Source: Pukyongia sp963768085
Lineage (GTDB): Bacteria > Bacteroidota > Bacteroidia > Flavobacteriales > Flavobacteriaceae
Length of the DNA stretch: 64,000 nt
NCBI GenBank assembly: GCA_963768085.1
Contig: CAVYGO010000003.1
Location: forward strand, 558,001-622,000
Direction of reading: 5' to 3'
Shown here piece by piece: positions 46,153-54,712 of this stretch (position 1 is the stretch's first letter; each line of letters begins with the position of its first letter). Position numbers and translations under genes: made by a program. The notes below the pieces were generated by a model, which did no database searches, was not told where the DNA came from, and saw nothing but the letters and a program-made list of their open reading frames with translations.

Positions 46153-46692
46153 TTAATTTATTGTAAATTCTCTTTTAAGTTTGTTCAAATTATTCGCAAT
46201 ACTTGCGTTGTATTGAAGGTCGCCAACCCGGAGTATAAATCCTCCGATAATGGACTCATCAATTATATTTTCAAGGGTAACTGTATTGCTACCCGTTAAT
46301 TCCTTCACTTTTACCAGAACCTGGGCTGTAATCGCCGAAGACAGTGGCACGGCTGTAGTTACTTTGGCAACTTTCACCCCTTTTGCCTCATTAAACAAAT
46401 GCACATAACTCTCGGCAACGTCTCTCAAAGATGCAATTCTTTGATTATCAATAAGCAGGTTAATTAGGTCTTTGGTGTGTTCCGAACAGGAGCTGAAAAT
46501 ATCGAGTAAGGCCGCCTTTTTGTCTGAAGCCTTAATCACAGGGCTTTTAAGCACAATCCGTAACTCATTACTACCCTTTAATGTTTGTGCAACAGACTGC
46601 ATATCATTAAATACCGCATCAGCAACGCTGGCTTCCTGGGCGCGTTGCAACACTGCTTTGGCATATCGAATGGCTGCTTTGCTTCCTTTCAT
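46153..46692 (-). CDS. atpH: ATP synthase delta subunit
   Basis: 179 residues. AIRYAKAVLQRAQE at the N-terminus and the C-terminal DESIIGGFILRVGDLQYNASI are the OSCP/delta landmarks. It joins the peripheral stalk (subunit b) to the top of F1. It lies 7 nt after atpF and 39 nt before atpA. Confidence 0.97.
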   Translation of the reverse strand: MKGSKAAIRYAKAVLQRAQEASVADAVFNDMQSVAQTLKGSNELRIVLKSPVIKASDKKAALLDIFSSCSEHTKDLINLLIDNQRIASLRDVAESYVHLFNEAKGVKVAKVTTAVPLSSAITAQVLVKVKELTGSNTVTLENIIDESIIGGFILRVGDLQYNASIANNLNKLKREFTIN

Positions 46693-46699
46693 TTTTCTC

Positions 46700-47194
46700 T
46701 TAGTTTAGCTTTGCATCGTCCAACATATTCTCAACAAGCTTAAGTTGTTTGTCCTTATCGGAAAGCTCATGTCTTACAACCTTTTCCGCAATATCGACAG
46801 TTAGTACAGCCACCTGGTTCTTCAACTCAGCAATGGCCGCTTTCTTTTCATTTTGAATAGCTTCCTGCGCATTCGCGATGAGCTTATCCGCCTTGGTTTT
46901 AGCGTCACCTTCAGCATCCGCTATCATTTTAGCTTTAATTTCCCGAGCTTCCTTAAGCATGGCTTCACGCTCAAGTCTTGCTTCTTTTAAGATACGTTCA
47001 TTGTCGGCGGTCAGGTTTTCCATTTCACGCTTCGCTGCCTCTGCTGAAGCTAAGGCATCACGTATAGACTGCTCTCTGTCGTTCACGGTCCCTACAATAG
47101 GTTTCCATGCAAATTTCTTCAGAAGAAAAAATAAAACTGCAAACGAAATGAATGTCCAAAAAATTAAACCTATGTCCGGAGTTACTAAATCCAT
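46700..47194 (-). CDS. atpF: ATP synthase b subunit
   Basis: 164 residues. One N-terminal membrane helix (IGLIFWTFISFAVLFFLLKKF, about 8-28) and a long Ala/Glu/Lys-rich helix to the C-terminus form the peripheral stalk. A single b gene is present, not the b/b' pair of cyanobacteria. A terminator-like hairpin lies between it and atpE. Confidence 0.97.
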   Translation of the reverse strand: MDLVTPDIGLIFWTFISFAVLFFLLKKFAWKPIVGTVNDREQSIRDALASAEAAKREMENLTADNERILKEARLEREAMLKEAREIKAKMIADAEGDAKTKADKLIANAQEAIQNEKKAAIAELKNQVAVLTVDIAEKVVRHELSDKDKQLKLVENMLDDAKLN

Positions 47195-47234
47195 CTTTTA
47201 TTTGTTTTATAATCTTTAAATAAAATTCAAAAAC

Positions 47235-47257
47235 CGGCGCAACCAACCGTTACGCCG
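47235..47257 (-). terminator. attenuator-like hairpin between atpE and atpF
   Basis: CGGCGCAAC (47235-47243), loop CAACC, GTTACGCCG (47249-47257): a 9-bp stem with one C-A mismatch. On the minus strand it begins about 10 nt after the atpE stop and is followed by GGTTTTTG, so it may end part of the transcripts or protect the atpB-atpE RNA end. Confidence 0.65.
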
Positions 47258-47265
47258 TGTTTTTT

Positions 47266-47505
47266 TTACTTTGCAATAAGTGCTACTACCACCGCGAAAA
47301 GTGCTACCGCCTCAACGAAGGCAAGTAATACGATCGCAGAAGCCTGTATCTTCCCTTGCATCTCTGGCTGGCGCGCGATGGCGTCCATTGCAGATCCACC
47401 GATTCTACCAATACCGATACCGGCACCGATAGCGGCAAGACCCGCTCCAATTGCTGCAAACGGAGCATAACTTACTACGTCCTGAATTAATGCTAAACTA
47501 CTCAT
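47266..47505 (-). CDS. atpE: ATP synthase c subunit
   Basis: 79 residues, two membrane helices with the polar loop ARQPEMQGK between them. The ion-carrying Glu is in LAFVEAVALF (E65). The surrounding residues (VEA, no Gln/Ser-Thr sodium signature) favour proton coupling. A ring of about ten or more copies is needed per complex, which fits the hairpin just downstream. Confidence 0.98.
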   Translation of the reverse strand: MSSLALIQDVVSYAPFAAIGAGLAAIGAGIGIGRIGGSAMDAIARQPEMQGKIQASAIVLLAFVEAVALFAVVVALIAK

Positions 47506-47528
47506 AGTGTTTATTTATTAAAGATTAA

Positions 47529-48650
47529 TTAATGTGCATGTTCATGTTCTTCCATGGCCGAGCCTATATAAAGGGCCGAAAGCATGGTAAATATATATGC
47601 CTGAATGGCAACTACTAATACCTCGATCACACTTATGAATACCGAGAAGAATACCGAAACCGGTGACATCCAAACAGTACCGAAGATGAAGATCAACGAT
47701 ATTAGACTTAATACAATAATGTGACCCGCCGTGATGTTCGCGAACAATCGGATCATCAGCGAAACGGGCTTGATAAATATTCCTGCAAACTCAATCAATG
47801 CGAGAAAAGGCTTAAGGAATACCGGAACTCCGGGCATCCAAAAAATATGTTTCCAATAGTCTTTATTTCCCTTGATCGTCGTAATTGTAAAGGTTATAAA
47901 TGCCAGGACCAGCGTAAATGCGATGTTTCCACTTAGATTGGCACTGAAAGGAAAGAAAGGAATTAGTCCCATCAAATTGTTGATCCAAATAAAGAAGAAC
48001 AACGTCAATAAGAACGGCATATACTTGTGATAGTGCTTTTCACCTATATTCGGAATCGCTACTTCATCACGAATAAACACCACCAATGGTTCGGTGAATT
48101 TTGCAATCCCTTTAGGTACGCCGGCCTTATCGTATTTCCTGGCCGAAACTCCAAAAATGAGCATGAGCAACAGGATAGAAAAGAACATTGAAAAAACTAA
48201 CTTGGTAATGGAGAAATCCACAGGATGCGCATTCGAGGGGTGATCTCCCTCGCCCATCGCTATATATGCTCCGCTGGTATTTGCTGTTTCAGATGCATAG
48301 TAGATTTCTTCATGGTATTTTACGAATTTCTGACCGTTTTTTTCAACCACTACTTTTCCAGCATCATCATGATGAAACTCACTCGACATGAAAGTTACAA
48401 GTCCATTGTCGGTCCATAAGATCACAGGCAGCGGGAAGGAAACCGCATGACCATTCCAGTCTAAAATGTGAAAATCATGCGAATCCTTGATGTGGTGCAT
48501 GATCATATCGGTAACGTTAAACTCTTCGCCCTTCTCTTCTTCCGACAAACTTGCCGACGTACTTGAGGCACCTAAAACCGAGGTAACTGACAGAATAAAA
48601 AACAGCCCGAAAAACAGGCTTCTAACAATAGTAAAATTAGTAGTCTTCAA
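47529..48650 (-). CDS. atpB: ATP synthase a subunit with periplasmic N-terminal extension
   Basis: 373 residues, far longer than the about 270 of E. coli. An N-terminal signal peptide (ends VLGA) precedes a His/Asp/Glu-rich domain (about 27-150; HIKDSHDFHILDWNGH, EFHHDDAGK), after which the usual membrane part starts (about 155). The essential Arg of helix 5 is in MIRLFANITAGHI. The extension is common in Bacteroidota but its job is unknown. atpE follows after 23 nt. Confidence 0.96.
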   Translation of the reverse strand: MKTTNFTIVRSLFFGLFFILSVTSVLGASSTSASLSEEEKGEEFNVTDMIMHHIKDSHDFHILDWNGHAVSFPLPVILWTDNGLVTFMSSEFHHDDAGKVVVEKNGQKFVKYHEEIYYASETANTSGAYIAMGEGDHPSNAHPVDFSITKLVFSMFFSILLLMLIFGVSARKYDKAGVPKGIAKFTEPLVVFIRDEVAIPNIGEKHYHKYMPFLLTLFFFIWINNLMGLIPFFPFSANLSGNIAFTLVLAFITFTITTIKGNKDYWKHIFWMPGVPVFLKPFLALIEFAGIFIKPVSLMIRLFANITAGHIIVLSLISLIFIFGTVWMSPVSVFFSVFISVIEVLVVAIQAYIFTMLSALYIGSAMEEHEHAH

Positions 48651-48681
48651 TATAGTGCGTTTGCGGTTCTGAAATTCGGTG

Positions 48682-48711
48682 CAAATGTACTAATAGTAAA
48701 TGAATTGACAA
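48682..48711 (-). promoter_or_regulatory. internal promoter of the ATP synthase core genes
   Basis: On the minus strand TTG (plus 48709-48711), a 19-nt spacer and TACATTTG (plus 48682-48689) make a perfect Bacteroidota promoter. It lies between the DUF6168 and atpB genes and starts transcription about 25 nt before the atpB ATG. Confidence 0.72.
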
Positions 48712-48719
48712 ATTATATA

Positions 48720-49115
48720 TTATTTTGTTTCCTCCTTTTTGAAAAAAATATTCAGCTGAAAAATTTCAAAGACTAAAAAGAGAAAATAGGGAATAAAAAA
48801 ATTGGTTACATCCACCACAGCATTCTCAGCCTTGCCCGTAAATAAGGGTAGCAAAAAGACGATGGCTAATGCCATTTTCGAAATGGTGAGGATAAGGAAG
48901 AGGTTATACGTTTTGCCGTATCCCCTGGCCATTTGAATACGAATAATTAAGAACACCAGTAAAACTAGCCCTGCATTAAATAAATAAATAGTCCACAGTG
49001 GAAAATACAGGACTATATCAGGAAATAAAACGGCAAAAACATAAAGATGAATTCCCAACAATATAGCGGAGAAACCAATCCATTTTACCAGAAAGATAGG
49101 CAGATCTTTTTTCAT
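48720..49115 (-). CDS. small membrane protein at the atpI position (DUF6168-like)
   Basis: 131 residues with four hydrophobic helices and a lysine-rich C-terminus. Size, topology and position after atpZ and before atpB match the DUF6168 family of Flavobacteriia and recall AtpI, which helps assemble the c-ring; no sequence likeness to AtpI is clear. It overlaps atpZ by one base (TAATG). Confidence 0.75.
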   Translation of the reverse strand: MKKDLPIFLVKWIGFSAILLGIHLYVFAVLFPDIVLYFPLWTIYLFNAGLVLLVFLIIRIQMARGYGKTYNLFLILTISKMALAIVFLLPLFTGKAENAVVDVTNFFIPYFLFLVFEIFQLNIFFKKEETK

Positions 49116-49369
49116 TAATCTTCGTCTTGTTTTTTTGAAAAATCGGTTACCTGTTTAATAACAAAATACATCGATATTCCAACAGCAAACAGACTGCAAA
49201 TGATTGTGAAAACCGAGTACTCGTTGGGAAATATTTCATCGAGTTTCAAGCCCCCGAAGGTTCCCAGCACAATAATAACAATCATTTGAAAAGCTATACC
49301 CGAAAAACGGGCGTAGCTGTTAATTCTGCTGTTCCGTTTTTGGTTTTTGGATTCTTTGGGATCTGTCAA
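49115..49369 (-). CDS. atpZ: AtpZ/AtpI-family small membrane protein
   Basis: 84 residues with two membrane helices (about 24-44 and 55-75) and GFGLKLD-type motif GTFGGLKLDEIFP between them, as in AtpZ. The frame has no ATG before the first helix; TTG at 49369 is the best start and lies 50 nt inside the bactofilin gene. AtpZ works with AtpI in Mg2+ uptake or c-ring assembly in other bacteria. Confidence 0.82.
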   Translation of the reverse strand: MTDPKESKNQKRNSRINSYARFSGIAFQMIVIIVLGTFGGLKLDEIFPNEYSVFTIICSLFAVGISMYFVIKQVTDFSKKQDED

Positions 49370-49802
49370 AAGGGTGGTTTTGAGATTTTATGGCCTCTTT
49401 CTCTTTGGTAGAGGATTCAGACTCCGTGGCTGTCTTGCTCTTCGTTGAATCTTTCATGACGCAGGATGCGTTAAAGGTCGCTCCCGGTTCTACAGCAAGT
49501 TTCCCAACTAAAACATCGCCTGTAATGCGAGCAGTTGCCTTAAGGGTTAGTGTGCCTGTCACATCGAGTTTGCCATCGAATGTCCCTTCGATATCGGCAT
49601 TTTCACAGGTTAGTGTGCCAGTGATCACCCCTGATTTCCCAAGAACTACCTTGGATGGTGTATTCACGTTTCCATCGATAACGCCATCGATGCGGAAAAA
49701 TCCTTTAGATTGGATATCTCCTTTAAGCTTAGTTCCTTCGTTAATTCTGTTTTGGCTTGCTGTTGGTTCCATATTCTTTTTGTCTTTTTTTTCTGAAAAC
49801 AT
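49320..49802 (-). CDS. bactofilin (polymer-forming cytoskeletal protein)
   Basis: 160 residues. The bactofilin core (about 18-115) is a right-handed beta-helix with repeating Gly/Val strands: INEGTKLKGDI, GFFRIDGVIDGNV, KVVLGKSGVITGTL, DGKLDVTGTLTL, GKLAVEPGATF. The C-terminus is a charged Ser/Glu/Lys tail. Bactofilins polymerise without nucleotides and scaffold cell-wall or polar proteins. It lies 31 nt after the sprE-like gene and overlaps atpZ by 50 nt. Confidence 0.93.
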   Translation of the reverse strand: MFSEKKDKKNMEPTASQNRINEGTKLKGDIQSKGFFRIDGVIDGNVNTPSKVVLGKSGVITGTLTCENADIEGTFDGKLDVTGTLTLKATARITGDVLVGKLAVEPGATFNASCVMKDSTKSKTATESESSTKEKEAIKSQNHPFDRSQRIQKPKTEQQN

Positions 49803-49833
49803 AGTTAGTTTTTTAATAGGGGATTAACGTTTT

Positions 49834-52377
49834 CTATTCGACAGTATCAGCTTTCAAATAATCCTCCAGGTTCTTATGGATCTGAACAATTTTATAATTG
49901 GGAGATGATATCTCGAAAAATGGTTTCTTTATCTTATATTTCTTGTCTTCATTGAGTACCTGGGCTAAGCCCCTGGCACCAAGTTTAGTGCTTAGTCCGT
50001 GAATAATCACGAGTATAGTCTCCGGATTATAGTAGTCTATCGAAGTAGACATTTCTCTACTGTATCCTCTTTGTATAATAAATTTATCAAGTTTTTCGCG
50101 AAGTTTATCCGCGGCTTCCCGTTCGGTTGGATTAAATTGATATACCACTTTCCACTCTTCACTAGCTTCATCCGGAACAAATTCCTTAATGGCGAGTTTC
50201 GGCAGTACTGTTGCAAAGATCTCCTGGGCCTTTTTGCCTTCTTCCGAATTCGGGTAGTTCAGCGAAATAAAATTAAGGGCCTTTTTATAAACTTCAAATC
50301 CATCCTGTCGGGCAAGTGAAGTAGCCTTAAGCATCTCGAGTTTAGGCACTATGTCATTACCGTTGTAAAGGGTAATATATTCTTCGGCCGTATCGATCAC
50401 TTGCTGATAATTTTGTGCCTCGAATTCCGCATATAAGGCTTTATATTTGAATTCCGGACTGGACTCGTCGGTAGCAAGCATAGCGTTCGGATTCAGTAAA
50501 ATTTCAGCATAGCGCGAATCCGGATGATTGTTTATTATATCATTCTTATAACCATCCGCAAGGGCGGGACGTTCCAATTGCTGATAGATCTTGTACAGAT
50601 TGTATTTGGCTGGAAGCACCAATCGTTCTTCAGGATCATACGTAAGCAATTTTTCAAGACGGTTGGCCGCCAATCCGTATTCCTTAAACTTCTCTTTATA
50701 AATCAACCCCAGCTGATAGTATGCGAAATCGCGTTCTTTGGTCAGACTGTCTATAACCTTTGTGTCGGTCGGGATAAGTGCAATATACGTTTCAGGTTTA
50801 AATCGTTCGTTCTCCGAAATTGGCGTGTTCTCCTCAACCACAATCTCTTCCGTTATACCCGATGTCTTCTTGTCGGATCTTCGCCAATTGTCCTCTAAAG
50901 GTCTATCTCCCCAAATTTTTCTGAATTCCTGTTTTCCATAAGCCACCGTGGTTGAATTATAGAAATAGAAACGGCCCCCGGATTGTTCTTTGCTGCTTTC
51001 TGCTTTGGTTTTTTTGTAGAACTCATTATTCGCGATCTGCTTTTCAAGCTTAATAGCTGCAAGCGAGTCTTCAATGGCTTTCTGTTTTAACTTTACGGTG
51101 TATTCGGTGAAATATGCTAACAGCTGGGTTTCAGACATATTCGCTAATCGCAGAACACTATCATTCAGCTCAGCTATATCCTCATATTTGATTACATCAT
51201 CCAGGTTTTCACGTTTCTTTTTAACACGCCTCCACGGACGTGTATTCACGTCTAAAAAGGTCAAAGTGCTGTCGTAGTAATTTCCCGCTCGCTTATATTC
51301 GGCTTTATCGAAGTTGATCTCGCCAAGTGTCGAATAATTAACCGACTGCATCACTCGGTCATCTTTGTAATTTTTTATTGATTTATTGTAATAAATTACT
51401 GCGGTATCAATATTCTCTGTACTGCTGTAATATTCACCTATCTGGTTGTATATGCGGTCGAGGAAGGGTCTGTTCTCTCTATTTTTCTCCAAATCGAACA
51501 GCAATTCTAAAAAAGCAATACGATCCTCCTTGTCGTAATTGAAATTTCTTGCTTTTTCTATATACGCATTGATCATATAGGCTCGCGGTGATTTCCGATT
51601 AAGCTCGATCACCTCATCGAAGGCCATATTAGCGCTGTCCTTAAATTCCAGGCGATTGTAGATCTGCCCCTTAATAAAAGCATAGCGGCCTTTTAATTCG
51701 TTATCACGTGTGTATTCTGAAGCTAGTTTGATAAAAGGAAGGGCGGCATCGATGGAATCCAGGTTCACAAAAGCCTGTGCAAGAATCGCCGAAGCATCAG
51801 CTAATTCCTCATCGTCCAGATCTTCGGTCTTCATCATTCTTTGAAGGTTCTCAATGGCGATATCTTCATTGTTAAGACGAATATTGGTCTTAGCTTTCCA
51901 CACTTTGGCGCGGTTAATATTGTTACTCGTTGGGTATTTATTCAGAATAAAATTAAATGCATCCAGGGCTGGGATGAATCGTTGATCAAAATAACGTGCC
52001 TTACCCAGCATCATGTATGCCTCGTCGATCTGGGGATTGTGTTCTTTCCCATTAAGGTAAATAGAATGCTTCTGAATGGCTTTGGCCGCTTTTTCCTCAG
52101 AACGATTGAATTCCGGATTCCTAGTCTCTCCCGGAAGACTCATGTCATCTTCAAGTTCGAGTCGCTCCACGGGAAGTATTTCCCAGAAATTATCCCGATA
52201 CGTAAGCGCGAGTTCCTCTTTACCTGCATCCAAAGCAACACCCCCATTATACAAGGCGTTGTATTCCCCGGTTACGGCATGAAAATTCCGACTTAAAAAG
52301 GTGTTTTTCTTTCGTGAACAAGCAGCCATTAAAACGACTGCCAGTAACAAAATGGTAATTTTATATATGCCCTTCAA
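49834..52377 (-). CDS. sprE: SprE/PorW-like TPR lipoprotein (gliding/type IX secretion)
   Basis: 847 residues with a lipoprotein signal ending in LMAAC (Cys20), then SRKKNTFLSRNFHAVTGEYN, the start seen in flavobacterial SprE. TPR units fill about 100-390 and 560-770 (for example DEAYMMLGKARYFDQRFIPAL; AYYQLGLIYKEKFKEYG). SprE/PorW is needed for type IX secretion and gliding in Flavobacterium and Porphyromonas. It leads a run with bactofilin, atpZ and the ATP synthase, all on the minus strand. Confidence 0.8.
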   Translation of the reverse strand: MKGIYKITILLLAVVLMAACSRKKNTFLSRNFHAVTGEYNALYNGGVALDAGKEELALTYRDNFWEILPVERLELEDDMSLPGETRNPEFNRSEEKAAKAIQKHSIYLNGKEHNPQIDEAYMMLGKARYFDQRFIPALDAFNFILNKYPTSNNINRAKVWKAKTNIRLNNEDIAIENLQRMMKTEDLDDEELADASAILAQAFVNLDSIDAALPFIKLASEYTRDNELKGRYAFIKGQIYNRLEFKDSANMAFDEVIELNRKSPRAYMINAYIEKARNFNYDKEDRIAFLELLFDLEKNRENRPFLDRIYNQIGEYYSSTENIDTAVIYYNKSIKNYKDDRVMQSVNYSTLGEINFDKAEYKRAGNYYDSTLTFLDVNTRPWRRVKKKRENLDDVIKYEDIAELNDSVLRLANMSETQLLAYFTEYTVKLKQKAIEDSLAAIKLEKQIANNEFYKKTKAESSKEQSGGRFYFYNSTTVAYGKQEFRKIWGDRPLEDNWRRSDKKTSGITEEIVVEENTPISENERFKPETYIALIPTDTKVIDSLTKERDFAYYQLGLIYKEKFKEYGLAANRLEKLLTYDPEERLVLPAKYNLYKIYQQLERPALADGYKNDIINNHPDSRYAEILLNPNAMLATDESSPEFKYKALYAEFEAQNYQQVIDTAEEYITLYNGNDIVPKLEMLKATSLARQDGFEVYKKALNFISLNYPNSEEGKKAQEIFATVLPKLAIKEFVPDEASEEWKVVYQFNPTEREAADKLREKLDKFIIQRGYSREMSTSIDYYNPETILVIIHGLSTKLGARGLAQVLNEDKKYKIKKPFFEISSPNYKIVQIHKNLEDYLKADTVE

Positions 52378-52567
52378 AATAGTTTCAGTTTATATGATAT
52401 TCTAACTTAAAACCTTAGCTTTTATTATGTAAAATGAGATTCGAACCGTAAAAATACATTTCTTTTTAATAACTGTGCCTGGAAATGGTGTAAATTTCAG
52501 TGATATTGCAGCCTCTCACTCCTTATTTCAATTTTAGGATTCGTATTTTTGTCAAAAATTTGATCCT
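52378..52567. other. 190-bp divergent region
   Basis: Lies between the sprE-like gene (minus) and the reductase gene (plus). TATTTTTG at 52544-52551 is a perfect plus-strand -7 box 16 nt before the reductase ATG. For the minus gene TATTTTTA (plus 52449-52456) is the best candidate, one mismatch. Confidence 0.45.
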
Positions 52568-53617
52568 ATGAGCGACTTCCATACGCTAACTATTTCAGAA
52601 GTAAGAAAAGAAACTCCAAATTCTGTTTGTATCACTTTTAATGTTCCTGATGAACTCAAGGATGAATTCAAATTCACGGCTGGTCAATATATTTCCCTGA
52701 AACACATTCATAATGAGTCCGAAATCCGGCGTACCTATTCTATTTGCAGTAGTCCGGGAAGCGGGAAGCTTAGTGTGGGCATCAAAAAACTGAAGAACGG
52801 CACATTCTCCGATTACGCGAATACGGAACTCAAAGAAGGTGATACGCTTGAGGTTAAGTCACCGGAAGGAAATTTCAAACTTGTCACGAATCCCGATCAT
52901 ACAAAGAATTATTTGGCCGTAGCTGCCGGTAGTGGTATCACTCCGATACTTTCACTGATAACCGCCGTACTAGAAGATGAGCCTAAAAGTACCGTTTCAT
53001 TGATCTTCGGAAATCAATCCCTTGAAGAGACCATGTTTGCGGATGAAATTGAACGTCTGAAAGCGTCTTATCCGGAGCGTTTCTTTGCTGAATATATTTT
53101 CAGTCGTCGGGATGAAGATTTCGGACTCGTAGGCCGTATCGATCGATCGACAATGAAATATCTGCTTAAAAATCGATTCGAAGGTTCCGAGTTTGACGCT
53201 TATTATCTATGTGGGCCAGAAGAAATGATCCATGTTATTTCCGGATTACTTCAGGAAAAAGGGGTTTCCGAAGGCGATATTCATTCTGAACTGTTCACCT
53301 CATCCATAGAAGGAAATCTGCAAGAAGCACACGACGGTATTACCAAAGTAACTATAACCCTCGATGATGAAATTGAAACATTTAATATGTCACAGGACAT
53401 CTCGGTACTCGAGGCTTGTTTAGAAAAGGGGTTAGATGCTCCCTACAGTTGCCAGGGTGGAATTTGCAGTACCTGTATTGCCCGATTAACTGAAGGTAAA
53501 GCCGCGATGCGTAACAACCAGATCCTAACGGATGAAGAAATTGCCGAAGGTCTTATACTTACATGTCAGGCGCACCCCAGTACTCCCACACTCAGTATAG
53601 ATTATGATGATGTCTGA
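52568..53617 (+). CDS. 2Fe-2S ferredoxin--NAD(P)H reductase, PaaE-like
   Basis: 349 residues. FAD domain with RRTYSICS (about 58-65), NAD(P) domain with AAGSGITPILS (about 119-129) and CGPEEMI near 218, and a C-terminal plant-type [2Fe-2S] domain with YSCQGGICSTC (about 294-304) and a last Cys in LTCQAHP. It passes electrons from NADPH to an oxygenase or reductase. PaaE of the phenylacetyl-CoA epoxidase is the closest named family, but the paaABCD genes are not nearby, so the partner is open. Confidence 0.9.
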   Translation: MSDFHTLTISEVRKETPNSVCITFNVPDELKDEFKFTAGQYISLKHIHNESEIRRTYSICSSPGSGKLSVGIKKLKNGTFSDYANTELKEGDTLEVKSPEGNFKLVTNPDHTKNYLAVAAGSGITPILSLITAVLEDEPKSTVSLIFGNQSLEETMFADEIERLKASYPERFFAEYIFSRRDEDFGLVGRIDRSTMKYLLKNRFEGSEFDAYYLCGPEEMIHVISGLLQEKGVSEGDIHSELFTSSIEGNLQEAHDGITKVTITLDDEIETFNMSQDISVLEACLEKGLDAPYSCQGGICSTCIARLTEGKAAMRNNQILTDEEIAEGLILTCQAHPSTPTLSIDYDDV

Positions 53618-53620
53618 TCG

Positions 53621-54652
53621 CTAAAGGATCTCGCGAATCTTTGCAATAATTGACGAAGACGGGATCGATTCCATGGAATTCTCGTATCCCACAGGGTATG
53701 AGTTCCCATATACGGATGTAGGGATTAACGGAAATTTCTTCCTGTCGGTTAATATCTGATTCTCCTCTGGCTGCTGAAACGGCGTAAAACCCAGACATGG
53801 ATGTGTAACGCCCCATAGTGTAACCACAGGGACTCCATACATAGCGGCCAGGTGACCATTACTGCTATCCATAGAAAGCATTAGGTCGAGATTGGAAATA
53901 AGGGTAAGCTCTTCGAGAAAGGTAAGTTGATCGGCTACATTAATGACATTTTTATAATCCACTTCTATGCTTTTCAGTATTTCGGCTTCTTCAGTACCGC
54001 CCCCAAGCAGAAATATTTTATAGGTTCCTAAAGCATCTAGTTCTTCAATTACCTTTATCATCATTTCCAGTGGATACATTTTACTGGGATAGGCCGCAAA
54101 AGGTGCTACACCAATCGCTTTTTTCGGCTCAGGACCGAAGAAATGTTGTATTCGGGGGGAAATATCCATGCGGAGCGGAAAAACATGGGTGGAAAGATCT
54201 ACATCCAGACCCAACGCCTTAAACACCTCCGCATATCGCTGATGTGTAGATTTTAAATAGGTCAATTCCCGGTTTGCTCCTACTGTTAGTTTTCTCTTCT
54301 CAGATCGGCCTTTATCGATGGTAGCTATACTGATCCCGCGAATCCGGAGTAGGGTGCGAAGTATCTTGGATCGCAGCACATTATGAAGATCGGCTACTGC
54401 GTCAATTCCTAACGCCTTAGCCTCCGAAGCTAGTTTTAAGAGTCCGAAACCCTGGTGCGTACCATACACATCTGCTTCCAAAAAATGGAGCCCCGGGATG
54501 TCATCGAACAGCGGAGCGAACTGATTTCTGGTAAGGACCGTGATCTTAATTTCCGGGTAATGAGCGGCAACCACTCTTAGCACAGGAACGGTCATTGCAA
54601 CATCCCCCAGCGCTGAGAGTCGGATTACTAGTATGTGAGTTGGCAGTGCCAT
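53621..54652 (-). CDS. glycosyltransferase family 9 (heptosyltransferase-like)
   Basis: 343 residues. The N-terminal ILVIRLSALGDVAMTVPVLR (residues 8-27) is the GT9 signature; the C-terminal half has SMDSSNGHLAAMYGVPVVTLWG, matching the nucleotide-sugar binding block. It likely adds a heptose-like or other sugar to lipooligosaccharide core. 60 nt after the DUF4254 gene; convergent with the reductase gene (3-nt gap). Confidence 0.92.
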   Translation of the reverse strand: MALPTHILVIRLSALGDVAMTVPVLRVVAAHYPEIKITVLTRNQFAPLFDDIPGLHFLEADVYGTHQGFGLLKLASEAKALGIDAVADLHNVLRSKILRTLLRIRGISIATIDKGRSEKRKLTVGANRELTYLKSTHQRYAEVFKALGLDVDLSTHVFPLRMDISPRIQHFFGPEPKKAIGVAPFAAYPSKMYPLEMMIKVIEELDALGTYKIFLLGGGTEEAEILKSIEVDYKNVINVADQLTFLEELTLISNLDLMLSMDSSNGHLAAMYGVPVVTLWGVTHPCLGFTPFQQPEENQILTDRKKFPLIPTSVYGNSYPVGYENSMESIPSSSIIAKIREIL

Positions 54653-54712
54653 GGGAGTTTAAATTAACGCACGGATTCCCATAAGAGTATGGAGGGTTCT
54701 CTTTCGGTTAGC

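Noticed and set aside
49390..49827. 145-codon plus-strand frame
   Set aside because: Antisense shadow of the bactofilin gene, with repetitive Ser/Val-rich translation caused by the beta-helix repeats.
51841..52296. 151-codon plus-strand frame
   Set aside because: Antisense to the sprE-like gene; no start signal or family.
52430..52450. GGTTCGAATCTC on the minus strand, like a tRNA T-arm
   Set aside because: No matching acceptor stem or anticodon arm at the right distance, and the segment lies in a promoter region.
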